Assembly (NCBI GenBank): GCA_026416815.1
Contig: JAOAEJ010000083.1
Coordinates: 18,047 to 82,046, forward strand
Length of the DNA: 64,000 nt
From: Clostridia bacterium
GTDB taxonomy: Bacteria > Bacillota > Clostridia > Acetivibrionales > DSM-2933
Direction: 5' to 3'
A model generated the notes under the pieces. The model saw only the letters and a program-made list of their open reading frames with translations. It was not told where the DNA came from and did not search any database. The position numbers and the translations under genes are program-made. Position 1 is the first letter of the stretch. Each line of letters opens with the position of its first letter. Of the stretch, positions 1 to 9,693 are shown one piece after another.

Positions 1-1318
1 CCGAAGCTGTTTTTTCTTCCAGTTTTAAAATATGATATCCATAAGTCGACTCAACTATGCCACTCACTTCGCCTACATTTAAAGCAAATGCAGCGTCCTC
101 AAACTCCTTAACCATTTGACCTTTAGAAAACTCATATCCGTCGGGATTTTCCGCTGTACCAGGGTCTTCAGAGTATTTTTTCATTAACTCATCAAAGTTT
201 TTACCTGCTTTAATTTCCGCTAATATATCTTCAGCCTTCTTCTTAGCCTCAGCTTTCTTTTTTGCTATTTCATCAGCACTACCTTGGAAATTATATGTTG
301 AAATCAATATATGTTTAGCCCTTACAGTCTCAGGTTGAACATATTCATCTTTATGCTCTTCGTAATACTGTTTTAACTGTTCTTCACTTACTGCTACATC
401 TTTCAGTAATTGCGTCAACATTTTATTTTGCACAAAAAGACCCTTGGTTTGTAAAATATACTGATAAAAACTTGTACCATTATCAGCAAGGATTTTCCTG
501 AAATCATCTATGCTTCCATAACTATTTATAAGACTGCTAATAGATTCATTTATAGCAGCATAATCCTCGGACCCTATAACTATATTATTTTGTGCAACCT
601 TTTGATTGAGGATTTTCTTTTCAACCAAGTACTCAAAAATATCATTTTCCAGATTATCTATTTCTTCTTGAAGACTCAATTCAGCTTCTTTATCTCCACT
701 TTTTTTGGCATTTTCCAACTCTTCCTGATAATTTTTAATGGTGGGTATATAGTAATAATCCAACTCCCTCTGGGTTATTACATCTCCATTAACAACACCT
801 ATAACTTCTACTGGAAAATCACTTACCGCAATTTTTCGCGCTTCGCTATCCCATTCAATTTTTTTACCGAACATTTCAGCAAAATGCCTTATTGGTATAT
901 ATGTACTATCCTGATACTGCAAGGTATTCATATACATGTTAATGCCATCAACATGTACTGTATAACCATTTACTACTGTTTTTATTGTTTGTCCACCACG
1001 AATCCTTGTTTTACCATAAAAGTCGCTTTTACGAGTTGTACCTTTTCCGAGCTTAATATTAATAATTTTATTTACTTCGTCTACTTCATAGTCACAGTCA
1101 AAATAATAGCAGGCAGTATTAAGCGACATAAAAGCTCTTCCATTAAGTACAATGGTATCGGTGAACATCATCTTTTTTCCCATAAACACTGAAATATCGT
1201 TTAATCTTACCTTCACTTCACTAGCTTGTATACTCAGTATTTCAGCATTTACAGCTTGTATAGGGGTAATTACTAGCATGGTTCCTACGATAAGACCGCA
1301 TAAATACTTTTTAACCAT
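1..1318 (-). CDS. PpiC-type peptidyl-prolyl isomerase with copper-amine-oxidase-like N-domain (3' end missing)
   Basis: Secreted or cell-surface foldase of the PrsA/SurA kind, expected to isomerise prolyl bonds in exported proteins. The minus-strand frame is open from ATG 1318 to the window edge (439 codons, no stop). Residues 1-25 form a signal peptide ending AVNA. Residues about 35-165 resemble the copper-amine-oxidase N-terminal (stalk) domain common in clostridial exported proteins, including a YIPIRHFAEMFG stretch near 140-151. Residues about 175-325 are a helical chaperone segment, and 329-439 match a parvulin domain (VRAKHILI at 332-339, GYHILKLEE at 427-435). The start is supported by AAAGGAAG seven bases upstream. 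The C-terminus lies outside the window. Two plus-strand frames over it are shadows. Confidence 0.88.
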   Translation of the reverse strand, partial: MVKKYLCGLIVGTMLVITPIQAVNAEILSIQASEVKVRLNDISVFMGKKMMFTDTIVLNGRAFMSLNTACYYFDCDYEVDEVNKIINIKLGKGTTRKSDFYGKTRIRGGQTIKTVVNGYTVHVDGINMYMNTLQYQDSTYIPIRHFAEMFGKKIEWDSEARKIAVSDFPVEVIGVVNGDVITQRELDYYYIPTIKNYQEELENAKKSGDKEAELSLQEEIDNLENDIFEYLVEKKILNQKVAQNNIVIGSEDYAAINESISSLINSYGSIDDFRKILADNGTSFYQYILQTKGLFVQNKMLTQLLKDVAVSEEQLKQYYEEHKDEYVQPETVRAKHILISTYNFQGSADEIAKKKAEAKKKAEDILAEIKAGKNFDELMKKYSEDPGTAENPDGYEFSKGQMVKEFEDAAFALNVGEVSGIVESTYGYHILKLEEKTAS

Positions 1319-1376
1319 AACACACTTCCTTTGTAGTTATTATTTTCTATCCAAATTCTATTATATCAACAATAAA

Positions 1377-1407
1377 CAAAAAAAGCACGATAATCGTGCT
1401 TTTTTAT
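1377..1407 (-). terminator. Intrinsic terminator after lysA
   Basis: Perfect hairpin with arms AAAAGCACGA and TCGTGCTTTT around a two- to four-base loop, flanked by A and T runs so that it could work in either direction. It sits between the lysA stop and the start of the PpiC gene on the same strand. Confidence 0.8.
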
Positions 1408-1434
1408 AGAAATTTCCAAATATTATGCTATTAT

Positions 1435-2748
1435 TTATAAATCTTCCGGTATAACATCGTTTCTGATTATGTCACTATAGTCTTCCCTTTTCACTATAAC
1501 ACGTGACTTACCGTCTTTTACAAGTACAACTGGAGGTCTCGGAATACGATTGTAATTGCTGGACATTGAGTAATTATATGCCCCTGTTGCTAGCACCGCC
1601 AGGATATCACCTACTTTTATTTCAGGCATTAAAACATCCTTCATGAGAAGGTCACCTGATTCGCAGCACTTACCTGCAATTGTTACCTTATCAAATTTTT
1701 GCGCCTCGGGTTTATTTGCAAGTACAGCATCGTAGGGTGACTGATATAGTGCATACCTTGGGTTGTCCGCCATTCCTCCATCAACGGAAATATATTTTCT
1801 TACATTCTTGATATCTTTTACAGCGCCTACTGAATAGAGTGTTATACCAGCAGAAGCAACTATTGACCTTCCCGGCTCCATAACGACGAAAGGCAGCTTA
1901 ATTTTTTTATCTTCACAAACAGCCTTAACAACCTTTGAAACCGACTCAATATAGTGATCATATTCTATAGGGTCATGTTCAGGAATATACTTTATTCCGA
2001 ATCCACCACCAAGATTAAGTTCTTCAACTTCTATTCCAAGCTTCTCTTTAACTTCAGCAATAAAGTTTAGCATAACCCTTGCAGCAAGTTCAAAAGGTGC
2101 AAGATCGAATATCTGGGAGCCTATATGACAATGTACACCCACTACCTTTATGTTGCTTAACTGTGAAGCCATTTTTACAATCTCAAATGCCTCACCGTTT
2201 TCCAGAGCTACACCAAATTTCGAATCAATCTGTCCTGTCTGGACAAAATCATGGGTATGTGCATCTATTCCAGGCTTTATCCTAAAAGAGATGTTTGCAA
2301 CCTTGCCTTTTTTGGATGCTACATAGTTGATATTATGCAGCTCTTCCTTGTTGTCTACTACTATTCTTCTTACATTGTTTTCTATAGCTAATTCTATTTC
2401 TTCCAGTGTTTTGTTGTTACCGTGGAAATAAACCTTATCCATAGGAAATCCTGCTTTAAGGGCAGTGTAAAGTTCCCCTCCGGAAACAACATCAATACCA
2501 AGTCCTTCCTGTTCTACCAGACGATATATTGCCATACTACTGAAGGCTTTGCTCGCATAAAGCACGAGCCCGTTTCCACCGTAGTACTTATCCATCGCAT
2601 TTTTATAAACCTGGCAGTTCTTCCTTATTAGTCCCTCGTCCATTACATATAACGGTGTGCCATATTCTTTTACAAGCTCCACACAGTCACATCCACCTAT
2701 CTCAAGGTGATTCTTGCTATTTACCTTTAGTGCCTCACTTACAAACAT
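1435..2748 (-). CDS. lysA: Diaminopimelate decarboxylase
   Basis: PLP enzyme that decarboxylates meso-diaminopimelate to L-lysine, the last step of the DAP pathway, in the cytosol. The 437-residue product has the expected length. Seen directly: the PLP lysine in LVLYASKAF (K67), the glycine-rich phosphate site ELNLGGGFG, the VVMEPGRSIV segment and CCESGDLL in the C-terminal barrel. I start at ATG 2748 because GGTGAT lies just upstream. A GTG at 2763 is in frame but has no ribosome site. A clear promoter (2914-2942) leaves a leader of about 160 bases. The gene stands alone between terminator and promoter and shows no defects. Confidence 0.96.
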   Translation of the reverse strand: MFVSEALKVNSKNHLEIGGCDCVELVKEYGTPLYVMDEGLIRKNCQVYKNAMDKYYGGNGLVLYASKAFSSMAIYRLVEQEGLGIDVVSGGELYTALKAGFPMDKVYFHGNNKTLEEIELAIENNVRRIVVDNKEELHNINYVASKKGKVANISFRIKPGIDAHTHDFVQTGQIDSKFGVALENGEAFEIVKMASQLSNIKVVGVHCHIGSQIFDLAPFELAARVMLNFIAEVKEKLGIEVEELNLGGGFGIKYIPEHDPIEYDHYIESVSKVVKAVCEDKKIKLPFVVMEPGRSIVASAGITLYSVGAVKDIKNVRKYISVDGGMADNPRYALYQSPYDAVLANKPEAQKFDKVTIAGKCCESGDLLMKDVLMPEIKVGDILAVLATGAYNYSMSSNYNRIPRPPVVLVKDGKSRVIVKREDYSDIIRNDVIPEDL

Positions 2749-2913
2749 TTTATCACCATCCACAATTCAATTAATATATTTTTGCCCGAACATACAGCAC
2801 AATAAGAGTTTTACTATAACGCAAATTAAAGACAACTTATATGAAATGCCAAAGGTATTCGCATTTGGGCAAAACCCGGCAAATCTATCTAACGAAGGCT
2901 CTTAGCAATAATT

Positions 2914-2942
2914 ATGGTAGCATTTATTTTTGGCAGCGTCAA
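2914..2942 (-). promoter_or_regulatory. SigA-type promoter of lysA
   Basis: On the minus strand TTGACG and TACCAT are separated by exactly 17 bases. The implied leader to lysA is roughly 160 nt and contains a small hairpin (AAATGC paired with GCATTT near 2840-2870). It does not contain the sequence blocks I know for the lysine riboswitch. Confidence 0.7.
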
Positions 2943-3014
2943 GTTTTTGGACTCCACTGTAATAACAATAGCTCAATTATCTTGTCAAATAAATACCGCC
3001 AAATGCTTGCAAAC

Positions 3015-3776
3015 TCATATGCCAGAATTCATTCTTACTATATCTTTAAAGAACTCATAGGGGTCTTCAAAGGGTGTTTGAATGTTGAATTTTTCCATAA
3101 AGTACTTGTTTAAATGAAAGGCGAAGATCGGTCTCCTAGTCCCAAGATTTTCTTTTCTCTCTAAAAATTCTTTTAAAATACCATATTCAAAGTTATTAAC
3201 AGGATATATATTTACTATTTGGGTTTCTTCAAATTCAGCATCGGATTTTTTAATCAAGCTTTCTATAGTTGTTATTTTGGTTTCCTTCTTTACACGTACT
3301 ACAATTGTATTGGCAGCAAAATCACCCAATCTCTTGTAGTTCTTAGAAAATAATATAAACAGTGCCCCTGCAAGGTAGGCTGAAGGGAGCATATCGGCAA
3401 TTCTAAGGATATTTCTAAGTACACATTCCCAATAGCCTATAGGCTCACCACTTTGTTTGATTACCTTTAACTTCATTAACTTTTTACCCGGGGTTTGCCC
3501 ATTCATTATAATCTCAAAAAATATAAAGTAACCAAACAATATAACAAACAGTACAACAATTGATATAGCAACAATGACCGATAATCTGCTGTCACCAACA
3601 TCACCTGAGCCGATAAAGCCAATTCCACTTAACGATATACCAATAAGCACTAGTATGACCATAGCCCCTTGGATAAGTGAATCAATCAGCAAGGCTATAC
3701 ACCTTGAGCCAACTCCTGCTAACTCATATTCAACATACACATTCTCCGGTGTTAATACTTCCAGTACTTTTCTCAT
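3015..3776 (-). CDS. RDD family membrane protein
   Basis: Integral membrane protein with an RDD domain at residues about 8-165. It shows the family pattern of an early Arg (GVGSRCIALLIDSL), a GQTPGKKLMKLKVI turn, and the aspartates of RIADMLPSAY and RLGDFAANTIV. Three or four hydrophobic segments are visible, then a hydrophilic tail of about 80 residues. The family is linked to ion transport or envelope homeostasis, but the function is not settled. Start ATG 3776 has AAGGTGAG upstream. It diverges from a SpoIIM-like membrane gene at 4021. In many bacteria these two families accompany MoxR/DUF58 operons like the one at 6.4-11.5 kb, so a shared job is likely. Confidence 0.85.
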   Translation of the reverse strand: MRKVLEVLTPENVYVEYELAGVGSRCIALLIDSLIQGAMVILVLIGISLSGIGFIGSGDVGDSRLSVIVAISIVVLFVILFGYFIFFEIIMNGQTPGKKLMKLKVIKQSGEPIGYWECVLRNILRIADMLPSAYLAGALFILFSKNYKRLGDFAANTIVVRVKKETKITTIESLIKKSDAEFEETQIVNIYPVNNFEYGILKEFLERKENLGTRRPIFAFHLNKYFMEKFNIQTPFEDPYEFFKDIVRMNSGI

Positions 3777-4020
3777 ATGACACTCACCTTATAATTTTTT
3801 ATGTCCTTTTAAGATTGTATCAGATATTTTTTTCTGTTAAAATATTTTTAAGAATATTTATTTAAAAACCGTACAAATATACAGCTCTAAAATCTATTCC
3901 GTCCTTTCAGCATTCCTACATATTTTGGCTGTTTGGCTCGGTACAATGTGAGATTATTAATATGTTTGTATATAAATACTAACACAAACTTTTCGGTTTT
4001 TAAAGCAAACTGGGAGACTT

Positions 4021-5007
4021 ATGAAAGAAGATAAATTTATTAAGCAAAATTCAGAAACCTGGGCTTGTTTGGAGAAGACTTTGAATAAACTAAAGTCTAA
4101 AGGTTTTCAAAAGTTCGGCAAAGATGAACTTCATGACTTTATAAATCTTTATAACCTTACGTGTGGACATTTATCCTACTGCCGGACTTATTACGGCAAT
4201 ACAAATACCACCACATATTTAAATAGGCTTGTCGCTTCCGCTCACAGCTATATTTATACTACAAAGATTTCAAACGTAAAAAAACTGTGGAAATTTTTGG
4301 TTCATGATTTTCCTCTATTAATAAGGGAGAATATTATATACCTTATAGTTTCTACATCAGTTTTTATGTTGGGGTTTTTAATTAGTTTTATTTACACCCT
4401 TGTATACTCCGATAACGCTCTGGCCTTTGTTCCTCAGAACATTGTTGAAAGTATTGATTTTAATGGTAACTCCGCAGACATGTGGGATTCACCGGTAATG
4501 TCCAGCTTGATTTTTACTAATAATATCAGGGTTGGGTTCATGGCTTTTGCCCTTGGAATAACCCTCGGTATTGGAACCGTATGGTCGCTGGTGTATAATA
4601 GTTTTCTTCTTGGTAGCCTTGGAGCACTGGCATTTCACCAGAGTGCAAATTTAAGATTTTGGTCTCTGATACTGCCTCATGGAGTTTTGGAGCTATTTGC
4701 TATATTTGTTGCAGGAGCTGCCGGTCTTATTATAGGGTATTCTTTGATAAATCCCGGAATTTACTCCCGTAGGGACTCATTTATAATAAGAGGTAAAATC
4801 GGTATAAAGCTTGTATGCGGAACAATACCCATTTTTGTTATTGCCGGATTGATTGAAGGCTTTATAACACCATCAGGAATTTCAGAAATTGCGAAGTTAT
4901 CATTCGCTCTATTTACTCTCATAGTTCTCGCTCTATACTTGGTAATACCTGTTCTCCGACATAAACAGGCAGTTATAAAAGCAGCATCTTCATCTTTAGA
5001 TAACTAA
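4021..5007 (+). CDS. SpoIIM-superfamily (DUF95) membrane protein
   Basis: 328-residue membrane protein of the stage II sporulation M superfamily, but not the sporulation SpoIIM itself (that gene is at 17337). Residues 1-110 are soluble and basic. Five or so hydrophobic segments follow from about residue 112 (NIIYLIVSTSVFMLGFLIS), with the family-typical LPHGVLELFAIFVAGAAG at about 219-236. GGGAG precedes ATG 4021 by five bases. It diverges from the RDD gene. Proteins of this type often sit beside RDD, MoxR, DUF58 and DUF4129 genes, and all of those occur within 8 kb here. A role in envelope assembly or export is inferred, not shown. Confidence 0.83.
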   Translation: MKEDKFIKQNSETWACLEKTLNKLKSKGFQKFGKDELHDFINLYNLTCGHLSYCRTYYGNTNTTTYLNRLVASAHSYIYTTKISNVKKLWKFLVHDFPLLIRENIIYLIVSTSVFMLGFLISFIYTLVYSDNALAFVPQNIVESIDFNGNSADMWDSPVMSSLIFTNNIRVGFMAFALGITLGIGTVWSLVYNSFLLGSLGALAFHQSANLRFWSLILPHGVLELFAIFVAGAAGLIIGYSLINPGIYSRRDSFIIRGKIGIKLVCGTIPIFVIAGLIEGFITPSGISEIAKLSFALFTLIVLALYLVIPVLRHKQAVIKAASSSLDN

Positions 5008-5038
5008 AGTTAAACTAAATATGGTCGATAAAAGAGAG

Positions 5039-5075
5039 AAACGACAGGAGCAGCTTCAACTACTTCCTGTCGTTT
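5039..5075. terminator. Bidirectional terminator between convergent genes
   Basis: Arms AAACGACAGGA and TCCTGTCGTTT enclose a 15-base loop and are followed by TTAATTT on the plus strand. It lies between the convergent SpoIIM-like and LacI genes, so it can serve both. Confidence 0.8.
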
Positions 5076-5095
5076 TAATTTAAATTTTTGATCTG

Positions 5096-6139
5096 TTATT
5101 CAATATTTTTCTTTGCAGTCCCGCACGATTCTCTTACTACAAGAGTTGGTTGTATGGACTTAATCATAGCTTTTCTTTTTTTATTACTCTTTAATACATC
5201 AATCAAGCGTTCACACGCAAGAAGGGCAGTTTCTTCTCTTGGCTGGTGTACCGTTGTAAGTTTAGGCGTAAAATAACTCCCCAACTCTATGTCGTCATAG
5301 CCTATAATAGCCATATCGTCCGGTACCTTAATATTATGTTTCCTTAATGCCTCAATAGCTCCCAACGCCATTAAGTCAGTCTGTATAAATAATGCATCGA
5401 CTTCTTTTACTACATCAAGATTAACAGATGTCAGCCGTTCTCCCGATTCAAAAGAACAATCTCCATTTCCGTAAAAAATCCATTCATTGTTAACCGTTAT
5501 ACCATTGTCGCTAAGTGCTGCTCTATAACCGTCTACCCTTAGTTCAAACTGTTTTCCCGGCTCGGATATACACGCTATTTTTCGTATCCCGTGCTTTATT
5601 AAATGCTCTGTAGCGATATATCCACCTTTAAAGTGGTCTGTGTAAATAAAGTCCACATCATCAGCTAAAGAAGCCTCGGGCTTTGAATGCAGAAATATAA
5701 ACGGTATATTGGAGTTTCTCAGAAAGTTCAATTCATTGTTATCTATAAAAGGAGTAATCATCATCACTCCATCAATTTTCTTTTTATTAATAAGTTTCTG
5801 TAGATTACTTTCGCCGGTAAACCTATTTTTGGGGAATGTAACAATTACATCAAGCCCTTCTCTTTCAAAGATTTGAGCTATACGACTCTGAAAGGACCCA
5901 TAAAACAAATGCGTACTAAAAACTTCAAAAGACTCAGGATATATTATAGCGACTGTCCCGGTTTTTTTTGAAATAAGGCCCCTGGCATTGGCGTTAAATT
6001 CAAAGCCCACATTTTTTGCGATTTCCTGAATTCTTTTTTTCGTTTCATCGGAAATCAGAGGGCTATCATTCAAACTTCTTGAAACCGTTGAATGGTTTAC
6101 ACCGGCTATTCTAGCAATATCTTTTATCGTAACCGACAT
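5096..6139 (-). CDS. LacI family transcriptional regulator
   Basis: 347-residue repressor. Residues 1-60 form the LacI helix-turn-helix and hinge (TIKDIARIAGVNHSTVSRSL, then NANARGLISKKTGTVAIIYP). The remainder is a periplasmic-binding-protein-like sugar-sensing domain containing FIYTDHFKGGYIATEHLI and AIIGYDDIELGSYFTPKLTTV. The start is backed by AAAGGGG upstream. No sugar-use gene is adjacent, so the target is unclear. A LacI-type palindrome at 36161 lies upstream of the amylase gene 30 kb away and could be one site. The gene separates the RDD/SpoIIM-like pair from the MoxR operon. Confidence 0.92.
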   Translation of the reverse strand: MSVTIKDIARIAGVNHSTVSRSLNDSPLISDETKKRIQEIAKNVGFEFNANARGLISKKTGTVAIIYPESFEVFSTHLFYGSFQSRIAQIFEREGLDVIVTFPKNRFTGESNLQKLINKKKIDGVMMITPFIDNNELNFLRNSNIPFIFLHSKPEASLADDVDFIYTDHFKGGYIATEHLIKHGIRKIACISEPGKQFELRVDGYRAALSDNGITVNNEWIFYGNGDCSFESGERLTSVNLDVVKEVDALFIQTDLMALGAIEALRKHNIKVPDDMAIIGYDDIELGSYFTPKLTTVHQPREETALLACERLIDVLKSNKKRKAMIKSIQPTLVVRESCGTAKKNIE

Positions 6140-6366
6140 TTCTTATCCCCTTTTGCTTATAATTAGTCAAAACCATATAAATTCTTAAGAATTATCTGGG
6201 TGATTTTAAATTTAATTAGTATATTTATACAATTCTATCTTATATACATATATATTTTATACTGTTTGCACAAATTTTGTAAAGCACCTTATACTAAATC
6301 TTATCAAATCGGCACTCTTTCACACTAATATATAACATAATTTATTAATATTTACATAATCCTACG

Positions 6367-7677
6367 TTATATCTGCATCATAGACTTCATGGTAAGGTAT
6401 TTATTTGCTACCTCGATTGAGAGTTTGTCAGGAGGTATATCAAGACAGGCAATACCTGAATCCTTGAATATCTTGCTGATCTTCTCCCTCTCCTCAATCA
6501 GCTTAATGGAAGCTGACTTAAGAAAAACGTCATTATCGGTTTTGACTTTACAATCCATCATATGATAAAGTCTCATATCTTTTATAGTAATCACCAGCGG
6601 TACATGATTCCGGGATATACTCTTGAGGGATTTTACCAGTGCCATGGCTTCATCGGCGTTAAACAACTCAGTAAATATACACAACAAGCTTCTGCGCTTC
6701 TGCTGCTCATTCAGGTATAGCAATGCACCTTCATAATCAGCGGTTACAAAATTCTCCTGTACATTATAAAGATTTTCTGCAATCAGTTGGAAATGGCTTG
6801 GCCCTTTTCCCGGTTTAATATACCGTTTTACCTCGCTGTCAAATACCATCAGACCTACATTATCCCCAGACCTGATTACGACATCAGCCAACACAAAAGC
6901 CGAATTTATTGAGTAATCAAGCTTCTTAATGTAATTGATTTCTGAATTCATTACACGACTTGAATCCAGCATAACAAACACTTGCTGATTTTTTTCGGGC
7001 TCAAAGGTGTTTACAATCAGCTTATCACTGCGAGCAGTAGCAAGCCAATTGATTTTTCTATAGTCGTCTCCCTTTGCATACTCCCTAAGGCTCTCAAACT
7101 CAGTTCCTATACTGTAGCTTTTACTCTTTTTCATCCCGAGCGCAAGTTGGCTTTTTTTGATAGCTGCCAGTCCAAACTTACTTAGATCCTTTAGATTTGG
7201 ATAAACTTTATAGTTTTTTTGCAGGCTAAAGCTTGCCTTTTTTGAACACAGCTTCAAAATTCCATTATATCTGCAGTATACTTTTCCAAAGCCAAATTCC
7301 CCTCTTTTTTCAGGCAGCACATAGTATTTACCCTCACAATCATCGTGTGGAATTGCTTTTGCTCTTATTATATATTCTTTAATTTTAAAGAACGGCGGGA
7401 TTTCATCCCTTAATTCTACATCGAGAATATACTTACTATTGTTTCTCACCTTTAAAACTACTTCATTATACACTCCTAATGAAAATTTTTCTCCACAAAC
7501 TCTTTCCAATTCAAGTTCCTTTGGCTTAGGAGTTATAATAAAGTCAATAATTATAAGGGCAGCTAAAAGAACGTTATATGCTATAAAAACGTAAAACGCT
7601 CCTCCAAAAAAGCCGCTTATTATTATGGGAATCGAACCAGCCGCCAACAATGCTGCAAATAACCTGCTAAAAGGCAT
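6367..7677 (-). CDS. DUF58 domain protein
   Basis: 436-residue protein with two N-terminal membrane segments (residues 5-45) and a DUF58 core at about 190-300. The core carries the family hallmark YAKGDDYRKINWLATAR, then a VWA-like fold beginning FVMLDSSRVMNS with the aspartate of a MIDAS-like loop. DUF58 proteins are usually partners of MoxR ATPases. Start ATG 7677 has GGAG eight bases upstream. It is the last gene of the operon 11508-6367 and follows moxR by 37 bases. I see no strong hairpin after it. The likely role is metallochaperone-like maturation or assembly of an envelope complex, which is an inference from the family. Confidence 0.9.
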   Translation of the reverse strand: MPFSRLFAALLAAGSIPIIISGFFGGAFYVFIAYNVLLAALIIIDFIITPKPKELELERVCGEKFSLGVYNEVVLKVRNNSKYILDVELRDEIPPFFKIKEYIIRAKAIPHDDCEGKYYVLPEKRGEFGFGKVYCRYNGILKLCSKKASFSLQKNYKVYPNLKDLSKFGLAAIKKSQLALGMKKSKSYSIGTEFESLREYAKGDDYRKINWLATARSDKLIVNTFEPEKNQQVFVMLDSSRVMNSEINYIKKLDYSINSAFVLADVVIRSGDNVGLMVFDSEVKRYIKPGKGPSHFQLIAENLYNVQENFVTADYEGALLYLNEQQKRRSLLCIFTELFNADEAMALVKSLKSISRNHVPLVITIKDMRLYHMMDCKVKTDNDVFLKSASIKLIEEREKISKIFKDSGIACLDIPPDKLSIEVANKYLTMKSMMQI

Positions 7678-7714
7678 TTATCATGCTCCTTTTTAATACT
7701 CTTTATAATAAATA

Positions 7715-8668
7715 TTATCTCGGCACTTCAACCTTGTTTAATATATTCTTGATAACGTCATCATTTTTTAACCCGTCTATTCCAACTTCAGGTTTTAGGA
7801 TCACCCTGTGCCTCAATATAGGAAGAGCCATGTCTTTTACATCCTCCGGTGTTACAAATCCTCTTCCCTGCATGGCTGCAAAGGTTTTTGCCGCCAACAG
7901 GATTGCTACTGAAGCCCTGGGACTTGCCCCAAGTATAAGGCTTGGTGAATTTCTTGTAGCGCGTATTAGAGACGTGATGTAGTTGATTACACCACTATTT
8001 ACTTCTACTTTACTTATTTCTTCCCTACACCTTAGTATATCTTCATAATCGCATACAGGGTTGATTTCTACAGCTTCCAGGTTTGAACTGCTAAATCCGG
8101 AATTAACCTTTTCCAATAAAATATTCTCGAATTTCTGAGGAATATAGTCAACCACTATCTTCATCATAAACCTATCCAACTGCGCTTCGGGTAAAGGATA
8201 AGTTCCTTCATACTCCACTGGGTTTTGTGTTGCTACAACCATGAAAGGCTCAGCCAGTTTGTGTGTTTCACCATCTATGGTTATACCCTTTTCTTCCATT
8301 GCTTCAAGCAGTGCAGCTTGAGTTTTCGGAGGAGTTCTGTTGATTTCATCCGCTAGAATTATATTTGTAAATAACGGGCCTTTTTTCAAATAGAAGTTTC
8401 CATCTTTAGCGTCGAAAACTTTTGTCCCGGTAATATCAGCAGGCATTAGGTCAGGAGTAAACTGTACCCTTTTGAAGTCAGCTTTTATTGTACGGGACAT
8501 CACTTTTGCAGCCAAAGTTTTTGCCAGTCCGGGAACTCCTTCTATCAGAACATGTCCCCCGGTTAAAAGGACAACTACCATTTGCTCTATAAATTCATAC
8601 TGTCCTACGACAACCTTAGATACTTCATCAATTATGGCTTTAGACTTCGCTTGGGTAAATTCACTCAT
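7715..8668 (-). CDS. MoxR family AAA+ ATPase
   Basis: 317-residue AAA+ ATPase of typical MoxR length. Walker A is GVPGLAKT at 44-51 and Walker B ILADE at 104-108. The sensor/arginine-finger region follows in PLPEAQLDRFMMKI, with a C-terminal lid containing LILGASPRASVAIL. MoxR proteins act as chaperone-like ATPases with VWA or DUF58 partners. The ATG overlaps the DUF4350 stop by one base (TAATG) behind an AAGGGG site, which indicates translational coupling. It is flanked by DUF4350 and DUF58 genes, the standard arrangement. Confidence 0.94.
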   Translation of the reverse strand: MSEFTQAKSKAIIDEVSKVVVGQYEFIEQMVVVLLTGGHVLIEGVPGLAKTLAAKVMSRTIKADFKRVQFTPDLMPADITGTKVFDAKDGNFYLKKGPLFTNIILADEINRTPPKTQAALLEAMEEKGITIDGETHKLAEPFMVVATQNPVEYEGTYPLPEAQLDRFMMKIVVDYIPQKFENILLEKVNSGFSSSNLEAVEINPVCDYEDILRCREEISKVEVNSGVINYITSLIRATRNSPSLILGASPRASVAILLAAKTFAAMQGRGFVTPEDVKDMALPILRHRVILKPEVGIDGLKNDDVIKNILNKVEVPR

Positions 8669-9693
8669 TATTTGATCCCCTTTCTTATCTCCTCAAGTTT
8701 GCTTATGATTGCTGCCAGTTGTTTTGTATTTTTACTCCCGCTCCGGATGTAGCTCCTGCATGTATGAAGTACATCCTTCAGAGCCATGTTTTCAAGAAAT
8801 TTATTTCCGTTTGCTGCTGCAATTATCTCTTCATCCTCGGGTATAGAGCTGAACCCTAAAAATTTTCCTATTTCTTTTTTAAAGTGATCAAGATAAGTTT
8901 CCAGAACTAATGTGTTTGCCTTGGCCTTTATATAAATATTTGACAATGCATATAAGTTTTCGTTTTCTTTTCTTTTTATAATTTCGAAAACAGTTACCGG
9001 CTTACCAAATCGCCTTGACTTTACAAACATAAAAACAGCCAATGCTATAACTAGCTGAATAATTACCAGTTCTCCACTTATACCAAGAATATCCCAGAAT
9101 GACAAACTCCCATTTCCAATGCCATGATAATACTCATTAAACAATACACGTTTTACACCTATATTATCCAATACACCAATAAAAGTTATGCCGGGAATAT
9201 TACTTCCAATCCCCGTATTTGTATAATCTTCATAGCCATCAAGAATTATTATGCCACCCTTGCCAACATTAAAGGTAATCCCTTTATATTCATCCGAAAC
9301 CTCCGGAGTCTGATCTGAAAATTCACTCAACCTATACTTAGTGATATCCGAGACATCCTCTATAAGTATCATGTAATTTCCTTCTTCAAGCCATTGTTTC
9401 AAGTACTTTCTTTCAAATTTATTGTTGAATATTGTAGTATCAGGGCTTATGGCTACCATTACGGCGTCATCGGGCAGCAATCTGGACGGCTTTTCAAATC
9501 TTTCGGCATCGTAATCCATCTGTTCGGTCAAAAGATATAATGCCTTTACTCCGCTTTCTTTTGTGCTGTAAGTGGTATAATCGACTTCCTGAGACTCCAA
9601 TTTGCCACCATAAACAAACAGACCTATAGTCAACAAAACAATTATTACGCTACCATATATAGCAGCTTTTATAGCAAGAGCACGTATTTTCAT
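8668..9693 (-). CDS. DUF4350 domain membrane protein
   Basis: 341-residue membrane protein with one N-terminal transmembrane segment (residues about 13-30). A DUF4350-like extracellular or lumenal domain follows (ESGVKALYLLTEQMDYDAERFEKP cut across residues 46-70; it resembles a glutamine-amidotransferase-like fold in this family). A second membrane segment at about 203-225 precedes a soluble tail. The start overlaps the DUF4129 stop in an ATGA, so the two are translationally coupled. Its place between DUF4129 and MoxR fits the conserved MoxR locus. The molecular role is unknown. Confidence 0.82.
   Translation of the reverse strand: MKIRALAIKAAIYGSVIIVLLTIGLFVYGGKLESQEVDYTTYSTKESGVKALYLLTEQMDYDAERFEKPSRLLPDDAVMVAISPDTTIFNNKFERKYLKQWLEEGNYMILIEDVSDITKYRLSEFSDQTPEVSDEYKGITFNVGKGGIIILDGYEDYTNTGIGSNIPGITFIGVLDNIGVKRVLFNEYYHGIGNGSLSFWDILGISGELVIIQLVIALAVFMFVKSRRFGKPVTVFEIIKRKENENLYALSNIYIKAKANTLVLETYLDHFKKEIGKFLGFSSIPEDEEIIAAANGNKFLENMALKDVLHTCRSYIRSGSKNTKQLAAIISKLEEIRKGIK

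Noticed and set aside
590..1409. Two plus-strand open frames over the PpiC gene
   Set aside because: They lack ribosome sites and are the complement of a long minus-strand frame with clear domains and a signal peptide.
2764..2913. Lysine riboswitch in the lysA leader
   Set aside because: The leader is about 160 bases with one small hairpin and lacks the conserved blocks of the lysine aptamer.
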